Source of the DNA: Macrostomum hystrix
Lineage: Eukaryota > Platyhelminthes > Macrostomidae
DNA length: 64,000 nucleotides
Assembly: GCA_950097015.1 (NCBI GenBank)
Contig: CATNEN010000002.1
Location: forward strand, 7,827,501-7,891,500
Direction of reading: 5' to 3'
The number at the start of each line of letters is the position of its first letter. Position 1 is the stretch's first letter. Of the stretch, positions 11,945 to 22,700 are shown in pieces. The notes under the pieces were generated by a model. The model ran no database searches and was not told the DNA's origin. It was given only the letters and a program-made list of their open reading frames with translations. The position numbers and the translations under genes are program-made.

Positions 11945-12835
11945 CAGAATAGGGATTTGGTAGTATTGATTGGAGATTTGGTAGTATTGGATGGGGATTT
12001 GGTAGTATTGGATGGGGATTTGGTAGTATTGGATGGGGATTTGGTAGTATTGGATGGGGATTTGGTAGTATTGGATGGGGATTTGGTTGTATTGGATGGG
12101 GATTTGGTAGTATTGGATGGGGATTTTGTAGTATTGGATGGGGATTTGGTTGTATTGGATGGGGATTTAGTTGAATTGATTGGAGATTTGGCTGTATTGG
12201 ATGGGGATTTAGTTGAATTGATTGGAGATTTGGTTGTATTGGATGGGGATTTGGTAGTATTGGATGGGGATTTGGTAGTATTGGATGGGGATTTGGTTGT
12301 ATTGGATGGGGATTTGGTTGTATTGGGTGGGGATTTGGTAGTATTGGATGGGGATTTGGTTGTATTGGATGGGGATTTGGTAGTATTGGATGGGGATTTG
12401 GTAGTATTGGATGGGGATTTGGTAGTATTGGATGGGGATTTGGTTGTATTGGGTGGGGATTTGGTTGTATTGGATGGGGATTTGGTAGTATTGGATGGGG
12501 ATTTGGTTGTATTGGGTGGGGATTTGGTTGTATTGGATGGGGATATGGTAGTATTGGATGGGGACTTGGTAGTATTGGATGGGGATTTGGTAGTATTGGA
12601 TGGGGATTTGGTTGTATTGGGTGGGGATTTGGTAGTATTGGATGGGGATTTGGTAGTATTGGATGGGGATTTGGTAGTATTGGATGGGGATTTGGTAGTA
12701 TTGGATGGGGATTTGGTAGTATTGGATGGGGATTTGGTAGTATTGGATGGGGATTTGGTAGTATTGGATGGGGATTTGGTAGTATTGGATGGGGATTTGG
12801 TAGTATTGGATGGGGATTTGGTAATAAAATATTGA
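11945..12835. repeat. Minisatellite, 21 bp unit, upstream of HINFP-like exon 1
   Basis: About 42 units of GGATGGGGATTTGGTAGTAT plus T, with TTGTATT and GGGTGG variants. Because 21 is a multiple of three, it is open on both strands and gives long artefactual reading frames. It may sit in a 5' UTR intron of the HINFP-like gene. Confidence 0.95.
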
Positions 12836-13260
12836 GATTTCGAAATACTAAATGGGGATTGTATTTCATGAATAAACCTGGTACATCCATGTAGGGATTG
12901 AGAACTAATAGGTAAGAGTGATTCTATTTTTCTGTATTGTCGATTTCCAAGGGATTTTCAGGGAAAGGGAATTGAAAGGAATTGCCAAGTCAAGATAGGA
13001 ATCTATCAAATTAAAAATAAGCAAAGGGAAATAAATTGTAGCAGAAAATCGGCCACAGATGAAGACTTCTCCAAGTATTGCTTGGCTAGACTCAATAGCT
13101 TAGTCATCATATAATTATGGCTGAAAGTACAAAGCGTGCACTAACAAAAATATTTCCTATATGAGATATCTAATCTGAACTGCCTCATGACTGTGCACTG
13201 TAAGCAACGAAGGTGAGACAGAGGAAGAGAAAATGCGAAAACACCAGCAATTAGGAAAGA
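12836..13260. other. Spacer between HINFP-like and seipin genes
   Basis: AT-rich DNA with no recognisable coding or repeat content apart from the edge of the minisatellite. It probably holds the HINFP-like promoter. Confidence 0.5.
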
Positions 13261-13281
13261 GCCAAATAAAATTTATTTGGC
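13261..13281. terminator. Palindromic double poly(A) signal after seipin
   Basis: A near-perfect inverted repeat with arms GCCAAATAAA and TTTATTTGGC around one central base. It places an AATAAA hexamer on each strand, about 22 bp downstream of the seipin stop codon on the minus strand. It is the likely seipin polyadenylation signal. Confidence 0.6.
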
Positions 13282-13298
13282 TTCGTCAATTTCAAAAG

Positions 13299-15125
13299 TT
13301 AACTGCAGTCGGCGCCATCGGCGCCTTCACCGTCGCCGTCGACTAGCCGTCGCCTTAGGTCGCCAGGAGCAGCAGCCTCGTGCCTAGTAGCGTCTAGCAG
13401 AGGCGCCGGCTGGGGCCTCTCGTCGCCGTCGCCGTCAGCCAGCCAGTCGCCGTCGCCGACAGCATCGCCATCGCCCTCGCCGCCGTTGGCCAGCCACCGT
13501 CGCAGCAGAACAGGCGCTGAGGCCAGCAGCAACAGGCAGGCGATGCCGGGGATGCCAAAGCAGGCGGAGAGGAGCGGATGCGAGTACATCAAGTACTTCA
13601 GGCCGGATAGTCGAGCTCGGAACTCAACGCTGGCCCGCTGCACCTGAGAAGCAAATACGATTGTTTGAAAATGACGTCATAACATAACAGCATGGTACTT
13701 GACGATTTAGCAGTAGAACTACTAAGGAGGGGGGAATTTCCAAAGGGGAAGAATTTTACAGCTGGTTGAGCTGAAGCACTTCAGATTGAACTGTCTTGCC
13801 ACAGGGTACAAATTTTCTGCCCTTGAACTAAAATTCGAACCTTTGACCTCTAAATCAGAAGACGGAAGCTCAAGGGCACAAGTTCCCTTGTAGAAGCCCG
13901 TGCACATTTTTGCAGATAATTAAAACTATTTCAAAAAGACGCCGTGACGTCATGAATTAGTGACGTCATTAAACAGAATCACGTCTGACGATAAATGACG
14001 TCACTAAATATTCTGTTTTTGTATCATGACGTGACGACTATAACATCATGACCGTGAGCACACCAACCTGAACCCGTCGGCTCTGCAGCTCAACCAGCAG
14101 TCCGGTGGACATTGCGAACGGATTCTCCACATAATCATCCAGCATTTCAACTTTAAGCCGCCTAGGCTCAGCGTCCCAGCCAATCAGAAGGCCCAGAGCC
14201 GCAGTTGTAAGGTCACTCAGTAGCCGGGCGGTCCAGGGCCGGTGCGGCAGCATGGCCGGCCGGAGGGCGGCTGCGCCGAGAGCGCCACCGTGCGAGTACA
14301 GTTGCAGGCGGATGAGGAACATCCCCGCCAGACGGTTGGGCCGGCTATCTGGCAGATTTAGCTCCACGCTGACTCGGTAGGCCTTAGTGGCAGGAAGAAG
14401 AGGAGACAAGAAAAAACATTATAAATGATGCGCACTACTTGTAGTAGTCTAATGCGCACTACTTGTAGTAGTCTAATGCGCACTACTTGTAGTAGGCAAA
14501 TGCGCACTACTTGTAGTAGTCTAATGCGCACTACTTGAAGTAGTCTAATGCGCCCTACTTGTAGTAGGCAAATGCGCACTACTTGTAGTAGTCTAATGCG
14601 CACTACTTGTAGTAGGCAAATGCGCACTACTTGTAGTAGTCTAATGCGCACTACTTGTAGTTAGCTAACGTGGACGTAAACCTAGATCTCCATTCTTTTA
14701 CAGGGAAATATTTTTTGTTCTCCCACCTGGCCATAGACAAGTCCACCAGATTCATCGCGGCTGGCAGCTAGGGTCACATTGGCAGTGGGGAAGCCGCAGG
14801 CCAGATCCTCAGCAACGCCGGTGGCAACTGCAACAGCTGAGGTGTCCGCGTTGAGTTTGCACACCGAGTCGTAGGTGAAGTACAGCCGGCGACTGATGAC
14901 CTCCTCGCCAATGAGAGTGTAGTACAGGGCCAGGTAGATAACGCTGGCCAATAGGAAAGTCGTACCCAGGAAGCTGCCCACCTTGGCCAGCCAGGTGGCC
15001 ACAGGAAAGGCGGCTCTGGCCACAGCAGCGCAGCGATTGGTCAGGCCAGCTAGCAAATCAGAGAGCAGCCTGCTAAGCCAGAAGCCTTGCACTTCCTGTT
15101 CCTGATCAGCCGCGGCTGGGTCCAT
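13299..15125 (-). CDS. BSCL2: Seipin (3 exons)
   Basis: Seipin is an ER membrane protein that forms ring oligomers at ER-lipid droplet contacts and controls droplet biogenesis. Exons are 15125-14727, 14382-14068 and 13643-13299, all phase 0, giving 352 residues. The order fits the family: a cytosolic N-terminus, the first membrane span at about residues 45-70 (FLGTTFLLASVIYLALYY), a lumenal domain containing GFPTANVTL, VYGQ, YRVSVELNLPDS and GMFLIRLQLYSHGG, then a second span (SACFGIPGIACLLLLASAPV) after the YLMYSHPLL block. The tail is acidic, with repeated Asp-Gly, and replaces the longer vertebrate tail. Start: the ATG at 15125 precedes a short hydrophilic stretch. Introns contain a SINE/MITE relic and a minisatellite. 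Confidence 0.9.
13704..13738 (+). mobile_element. Relic of piggyBac-like MITE terminus
   Basis: CAGTAGAACTACTAAGG followed by a G-rich run resembles the left terminus of the MITE at 33404 (CAGTAGAACTACCAAGG plus G-run). No partner terminus was found, and TTAA has become TTAG. It lies in seipin intron 2. Confidence 0.4.
13742..13890 (-). mobile_element. SINE family B copy in seipin intron 2
   Basis: On the minus strand: a tRNA-like GGTTCGAATTT box B, then AAAATTTGTACCCTGTGGCA, AGACAGTTCAATCTG and GCTTCAGCTCAACCAGCTGT followed by AAAAT. The same block order (AAATTTGTGTCCTTCAGCAA ... CCAGCTGTAAAATG) is seen at 62575 and, decayed, at 55845. Confidence 0.6.
14421..14662. repeat. Minisatellite, 24 bp unit, seipin intron 1
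   Basis: About ten units of TGCGCACTACTTGTAGTAG plus TCTAA or GCAAA. The core CTACTTGTAGTAG is a near-perfect inverted repeat. Confidence 0.92.
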
Positions 15126-15354
15126 TCTTGGAAACGCCAACGAATGCTACAGCCGCAGTAGCGAACTGGCTGGATGAAATAGAAAAACATGAATAGAAAT
15201 GATTAGTAGAGTAAATTTCATGTGAAATATTGTGGCTAAAATCTATGGACAAAACTACTTATCTATAAGGCACGCTACTAAAGGGTTCGGATAACTGACT
15301 ATCTATTTTAGTGTCTATGGTAGCAAGCCCAAATTGCTTATGTTATCAGTCATG

Positions 15355-15900
15355 AAGTGTCTATGGTTAAAGTCCGTAGTGTCTATGGTATCTGTCCGAG
15401 TGTTTATGGTTGCAGTAGCAGTCCCTTAGTGTCTATGGTATCAGTCCGTAGTGTCTATGGTATCTGTCCGAGTGTTTATGGTTGCAGTAGCAGTCCCTTA
15501 GTGTCTATGGTATCAGTCCGTAGTGTCTATAGTAGTAGTCCCGTAGTGTCTATGGTATTAGCCCCGTAGTGTCTATAGTAGTAGTCCCGTAGTGTCTATG
15601 GTATTAGCCCCGTAGTGTCTATAGTAGTAGTCCCGTAGTGTCTATGGTATTAGCCCCGTAGGGTCTATAGTAGTAGTCCCGTAGGGTCTATAGTAGTAGT
15701 CCCGTAGGGTCTATAGTAGTAGTCCCGTAGTGTCTATGGTATTAGCCCCGTAGGGTCTATAGTAGTAGTCCCGTAGGGTCTATAGTAGTAGTCCCGTAGT
15801 GTCTATGGTAGCAGTCCCGTAGTGTCAATGGTAGCAGTCCCGTAGTGTCTATGGTAGCAGTCGCGTAGTGTCTATGGTAGCAGTCCCGTAGTGCCTATCT
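15355..15900. repeat. Minisatellite, about 22-23 bp unit, upstream of seipin
   Basis: About 24 units of GTGTCTATGGTAGCAGTCCC plus GTA, with TAGTAGTAGTCCC and TATTAGCCCC variants. Decayed units extend to about 15970. It lies 5' of seipin, between divergent spacer sequences. Confidence 0.92.
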
Positions 15901-15970
15901 TAGCCGTTCCAAAGTTGCTCTAGGAGTAAGTCTGAAATGTTTCTATGGTAGCTGTCTTGATGTGTCTATC

Positions 15971-16620
15971 TTGATTTGTACTGAAGCAAAGTTAACTATA
16001 CTCTCAACGTTAAGCTAAGCTATATGTAAATGTTAAAATAAAGTGTTTAAAGGTACATTACAGTTAGTAATACAGCTAAATTTTCTAAATGACACGTGTT
16101 AGGCAAGCAAGCAAGACTTGAGTCAGCAAAGGCGAGGCTACACCAGCAGTTGGGACAGTGCTAGAGACGTGTACAATCTGGAGGAGTGGAACAAAATTTG
16201 TTGGATAAAAGATAAACACAGTGGACCTAAGTTAACAGCTCATTGCTAATCTCGCGTGCAGGGAAGATGCGTTTTTGGTACTTTTAGCATTTTACAAATT
16301 ATGTTCATGACTTTATTTCTATACAACAAGCACGCAAAGCAATGTATACTTCGCAAAAACTGCTAACGTCTTTTTCTAGATACTTCTCACTATCACTACT
16401 CAAATTTGCATAGAATCATTAGTTTAAAAAATCAGATGCCATAATTAACCAACGATATAACAAATTGAAAAATGTTTTCACAAAATCTAGATCAGACACC
16501 TTGGTATAAAAGAGCAAAACAATATAACGGGCAGCAATGCTCAACCTGTGTGATTAGGTATTAAATAGGTGAGATCTGTGGAAAAAGATGTATTCAATAG
16601 TAAAAAAATTATTTAAAAAC
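15971..16620. other. AT-rich spacer
   Basis: Unique AT-rich DNA between the seipin upstream region and the carrier 3' end. No reading frame, repeat family or RNA gene is recognisable. Confidence 0.5.
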
Positions 16621-16626
16621 TTTATT
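16621..16626 (-). terminator. AATAAA poly(A) signal of carrier gene
   Basis: AATAAA on the minus strand, about 145 bp downstream of the carrier stop codon, followed by an A/T-rich stretch. It is the likely cleavage signal. Confidence 0.55.
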
Positions 16627-16770
16627 TCTTCTGTCCTAATCAGAAACTAAGAATTACGTGGACATACTACTAAAGTAGTTACGACCTTAGTAGTGACATG
16701 CGCATTTAATGTTCTAAAGCATTGATACGCTTGAGGAAAAGTTAAAGCAGCCATTTATCGCAGATAAAGT

Positions 16771-19700
16771 TTACGCAAAAGAGCACTTCTTGAGCATGAA
16801 CTCGGCGATGCCAATGTAATAGACGGCCTGGGCAATGCCGAACAGGGGCGCCACAACCGCCATGCGACAGCCGGCGCCTTTGAAGAATGCCTTCACGCCC
16901 TCATTGGACAGCGTCTTCCTGCGAGAGCCGGCGGTAGGGGGTGTTGACTGTTAACCCTAGAACGTACAGAAGCCACTCCACACTAACCCTCTGCCCCACA
17001 ATGTACACTAACCCTCTGCCCCACAATGTACACTAACCCTCTGCCCCACAATGTACACTAACCCTCTGCCCCACAATGTACACTAACCCTCTGCCCCACA
17101 ATGTACACTAACCCTCTGCCCCACAATGTACACTAACCCTCTGCCCCACAATGTACACTAACCCTCTGCCCCACAATGTACACTAACCCTCTGCCCCACA
17201 ATGTACACTAACCCTCTGCCCCACAATGTACACTAACCCTCTGCCCCACAATGTACACTATCCCTCTGCCCCACAATGTACATTAACCCTCTGCCCGCAC
17301 ATGCCCCTCCACGTACACAAACTCATCTGACTTCACAATGAAAGCGAATTAGCAAGTACTCAAGTACCTGAAGCAGTCGACAATGCCGTTAAACTTGACA
17401 TCGCCTTCCGCGTGGTTTATGATCTGCAGGCGAGTCTTAATTACGTCTAACGGAGTGACACAGAAGGAGGCGGTGGCTCCGGCCACGACGCCAGACAGCA
17501 GGGACACGTAGAACGCGGCCTCCTGTGAATTCGAACTCTTCCTGGGCCCCAGGTGGTTCAGGTGAGCGAACAGCGGGAAGTAGATGACAGAGAAGGTCAC
17601 GTCGCGCAGAAAAGTCGAGCCGAAGCCTTTATAGAGGCCGGTAATTCCGCGCTCCCTGATGAGGCTCAGAGCAACGGAGGTGGCGGAGGCTCTCGGAGTG
17701 CCAGCGGCGGCTGCGGCAGCTCCGGCCACCTGGCCGTGAATCTTCAGCAGTTCCATCGGGGTGGTGACCACGATCTGGCAGGCGCCAGCAAGACCTCCGG
17801 CCAAGCACTCCCGTGGCAGCGTCAGCTTGCCGCTGCGGTGGCGGGCGCAGGTAAAAAACGCTTTCCAATGCCATTAGAACAATTTGAGTCTTAATCTTAA
17901 TTAATTCTCACCTCGCCGTAGTCAGGTGATGCCGAAAGAAATCATTGCCAACCAGTTTGATGGCCTTCTCTGGGGTGATTAGCAGCAGATTCACAGCGCT
18001 GCCTGCAGGTGGAATAAACATATTGTAAGGTGTGCCGTGATTCATTCTCGCATCGCGTCGTAAGTTAGCTTCGTAAATTGTGCAATGCGATGTACACTCT
18101 CTGGGGTACATCGCCAAATATAAAGTAGCCCACTTGAGGCTTTAGTCACCTCGTGTTCTCTCGGTTCTCGCGCAAGTCTCGCCTTCTGACTTAGTTTACA
18201 TTGGTGGCAGCGGTCTCTATCTTAAGTCGGCCCACTCACTAAAGGCGCACGCCAATGCACTTTTGCCACCCAAGTTTTCGGGCTCAGACGATGCCGACAT
18301 CAACATGTGGCTGCAAATGTTTGAGGACTTCGCCACGGATTCCGAGTGGGACGACAAAAAGATGGCATCGAAAATCCGGCTGCTCTTATCTGGCGAGGCG
18401 CTCGTCTTCGTGTGGGACCTGCCGGAGGAGAAGAAGAGCTTCGCGACCATCAAGGACGAGCTGGTCAAGTTCTACCGTGGCAAGGAGAACTCGTTCTGCG
18501 CCATGTCGGAGTTCGAGAGCCGGAAGCGACACCAAGGAGAGTCGCTGAGGGAGCTGTGCCACGCTCTCAAGCTCCTGTACTGGAAGGCACGCCCTGAGCA
18601 CGATCAGACGGTGAGAGACTGCGAAGTGCGACACCGACTGCTGGCTCTGCTGTCGAAGGAGATTCGCGAAGCGTTGCTGAAAGACGCTGACTGCAGCAGC
18701 AGCAGCAGCCCGGAGCAGCTGGCGGACCGCGCCACGGCGCTAGAGAGCATCGGCGGCAGAGGCGCCTCTGCAAGCATCGCGGTAACATCGGAGAGCAGCC
18801 AAGTGGCGGACCGGCTGGAGCAGATGCAGGAGCAGCTGGCGAACCTGGCTGCGACGGTCGCCACCATCAGCAGCCGCGGACAGCGCGGTGCGCGAGGAAG
18901 AGGAGCTCGGGGGAGAGGCAGCGGTCGCGGGAAATGCTTCAACTGCGCTCAGCCCGGCCATTTCGCGGCCCAGTGCCCCAGGCAGGCCGCGCCAGCCGTG
19001 CCGCCCATGTGCAGCCGCTGCTCAGGCAAAGGGCACCGGGCCGAGGTCTGCCCGACCTCGGCTTCGGGAAACTTCTGAGGACTGGTGACCGCGGGCCATC
19101 ACCAGCCCTGCCTAGCAAGGCCCAAACCGCTTCACTCTTCCTGCCCGGCGGCATCGCAGGCCGGCCCTGCAGGTGGCTTTTCTACACGGGCGCGCAGGTG
19201 ACGCTCGTATCAGCTGCCTAGTTTCGAGCTCTGGGAGTCGCAGCTCAGCTTCATCCGCCTCTCAGCACTCCGGTCGGGATCGATGGTCGACGCTTGGAGT
19301 CTCCGGCATGTGCAACGCTGGTCATTCAGCTGGGCGGACTGCCGCCCATGGAGCACCCGGTGACGGTGGTCGCCGACATTCAGCCGGAATGCGTGCTCGG
19401 CATGGACGCCATCAGCAAGATGTGCTCAACCTTCAGCGTGGATCTCATGTCGTCTTCAGTCCTGCTGGGGTCAACCAGGATCCCAGTCCTGCCAGACAGG
19501 AACTCCATGCCAGCCTGCCGGGTGGTGCCCACCGCCGTGGTCGCCAGAGTCGCCAGCAACGTGTCCATCCCAGCCCGCAGCCGCGTCAAATCATCCCAGT
19601 CAAGGTGGCGTCGTCCGTTGAGCAGGGTCTGTTCGAGCCCAGCTCCGACTTCGTCGACAAGACCGGCCTGCTACCGAACCGGGCTCTGGTGGTCTCCAGC

Positions 19701-22700
19701 GCGGACGGCAACCTGCCGGTGGGAGTCTGCAACCTGAGCGCCGTACGCGGTGCTGCACGGCCGCGACCCCCGGATTCCGGCCGAGCTCAGCCTGCCCGCC
19801 GCCGGTGAGAGGCCGGTCATCACGGACGCGCTGGCGGACGCCCGCGCCGGTCTGCAGCTCGTGCGGCAGCGCCTGCAGTCGACGCAGCGGTCGCGGAAGC
19901 AGAAGTACGACAAGCGCCAGCACTTCACTCCGTTCCAAGTCGGCCAGCTGGTGATGCTCAACAACCCGGCGGTGCAGAAGGGCCAGTCCAAGGCGCTCCG
20001 CCGGCGGTGGTTGGGGCCGTACCGCATGCTCGAGAAGCTGGGCCCAGTCACCTACCGGATCTCCGAGCCCACCAGGCGGAGGCGGAGCTCGGTGGTGCAC
20101 CACGACCGGCTGAAGGCGTTCGTGGCGAGGCGGCCACAGCCGGTCCCACAACCCGCCGCCGACCCGCCCGCTGCAGAGAGCGACCGGCCGCCCAGTCCGG
20201 CTCCCGACCCGCGTGAGACCTGGCAGGAGCTGCTGGACGAACCGGCGCCTGCGGGGCCCAGACGCTCGAATCGGACTCGGAGGCAGCCTGATTTTTTTGT
20301 CGCGCAATTTTGAGCTGCTAACTATTTTTTGTTATTCTAAAGCTTGTAGTGCATCATTTTAAGCTGCCTAAAATATTTAGTTTATTTTTTTGTTATTAAT
20401 GTCCTCAATTTAGGGATGGAGTGTTGTAAGGTGTGCGGTGATTCATTCTCGCATCGCGTCGTAAGTTAGCTTCGTAAATTGTGCAATGCGATGTACACTC
20501 TCTGGGGTACATCGCCAAATATAAAGTAGCCCACTTGAGGCTTTAGTCACCTCGTGTTCTCTCGGTTCTCGCGCAAGTCTCGCCTTCTGACTTAGTTTAC
20601 ATTGGTGGCAGCGGTCTCTATCTTAAGTCGGCCCACTCACTAAAGGCGCACGCCAATGCACTTTTGCCACCCAAGTTTTCGGGCTCAGACGATGCCGACA
20701 TCAACATGTGGCTGCAAATGTTTGAGGACTTCGCCACGGATTCCGAGTGGGACGACAAAAAGATGGCATCGAAAATCCGGCTGCTCTTATCTGGCGAGGC
20801 GCTCGTCTTCGTGTGGGACCTGCCGGAGGAGAAGAAGAGCTTCGCGACCATCAAGGACGAGCTGGTCAAGTTCTACCGTGGCAAGGAGAACTCGTTCTGC
20901 GCCATGTCGGAGTTCGAGAGCCGGAAGCGACACCAAGGAGAGTCGCTGAGGGAGCTGTGCCACGCTCTCAAGCTCCTGTACTGGAAGGCACGCCCTGAGC
21001 ACGATCAGACGGTGAGAGACTGCGAAGTGCGACACCGACTGCTGGCTCTGCTGTCGAAGGAGATTCGCGAAGCGTTGCTGAAAGACGCTGACTGCAGCAG
21101 CAGCAGCAGCCCGGAGCAGCTGGCGGACCGCGCCACGGCGCTAGAGAGCATCGGCGGCAGAGGCGCCTCTGCAAGCATCGCGGTAACATCGGAGAGCAGC
21201 CAAGTGGCGGACCGGCTGGAGCAGATGCAGGAGCAGCTGGCGAACCTGGCTGCGACGGTCGCCACCATCAGCAGCCGCGGACAGCGCGGTGCGCGAGGAA
21301 GAGGAGCTCGGGGGAGAGGCAGCGGTCGCGGGAAATGCTTCAACTGCGCTCAGCCCGGCCATTTCGCGGCCCAGTGCCCCAGGCAGGCCGCGCCAGCCGT
21401 GCCGCCCATGTGCAGCCGCTGCTCAGGCAAAGGGCACCGGGCCGAGGTCTGCCCGACCTCGGCTTCGGGAAACTTCTGAGGACTGGTGACCGCGGGCCAT
21501 CACCAGCCCTGCCTAGCAAGGCCCAAACCGCTTCACTCTTCCTGCCCGGCGGCATCGCAGGCCGGCCCTGCAGGTGGCTTTTCTACACGGGCGCGCAGGT
21601 GACGCTCGTATCAGCTGCCTAGTTTCGAGCTCTGGGAGTCGCAGCTCAGCTTCATCCGCCTCTCAGCACTCCGGTCGGGATCGATGGTCGACGCTTGGAG
21701 TCTCCGGCATGTGCAACGCTGGTCATTCAGCTGGGCGGACTGCCGCCCATGGAGCACCCGGTGACGGTGGTCGCCGACATTCAGCCGGAATGCGTGCTCG
21801 GCATGGACGCCATCAGCAAGATGTGCTCAACCTTCAGCGTGGATCTCATGTCGTCTTCAGTCCTGCTGGGGTCAACCAGGATCCCAGTCCTGCCAGACAG
21901 GAACTCCATGCCAGCCTGCCGGGTGGTGCCCACCGCCGTGGTCGCCAGAGTCGCCAGCAACGTGTCCATCCCAGCCCGCAGCCGCGTCAAATCATCCCAG
22001 TCAAGGTGGCGTCGTCCGTTGAGCAGGGTCTGTTCGAGCCCAGCTCCGACTTCGTCGACAAGACCGGCCTGCTACCGAACCGGGCTCTGGTGGTCTCCAG
22101 CGCGGACGGCAACCTGCCGGTGGGAGTCTGCAACCTGAGCGCCGTACGCGGTGCTGCACGGCCGCGACCCCCGGATTCCGGCCGAGCTCAGCCTGCCCGC
22201 CGCCGGTGAGAGGCCGGTCATCACGGACGCGCTGGCGGACGCCCGCGCCGGTCTGCAGCTCGTGCGGCAGCGCCTGCAGTCGACGCAGCGGTCGCGGAAG
22301 CAGAAGTACGACAAGCGCCAGCACTTCACTCCGTTCCAAGTCGGCCAGCTGGTGATGCTCAACAACCCGGCGGTGCAGAAGGGCCAGTCCAAGGCGCTCC
22401 GCCGGCGGTGGTTGGGGCCGTACCGCATGCTCGAGAAGCTGGGCCCAGTCACCTACCGGATCTCCGAGCCCACCAGGCGGAGGCGGAGCTCGGTGGTGCA
22501 CCACGACCGGCTGAAGGCGTTCGTGGCGAGGCGGCCACAGCCGGTCCCACAACCCGCCGCCGACCCGCCCGCTGCAGAGAGCGACCGGCCGCCCAGTCCG
22601 GCTCCCGACCCGCGTGAGACCTGGCAGGAGCTGCTGGACGAACCGGCGCCTGCGGGGCCCAGACGCTCGAATCGGACTCGGAGGCAGCCTGATTTTTTTG

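Noticed and set aside
11595-12890. 431-residue Pro/His-rich frame and its plus-strand 312-residue shadow
   Set aside because: 21 bp minisatellite plus antisense or off-frame exon sequence.
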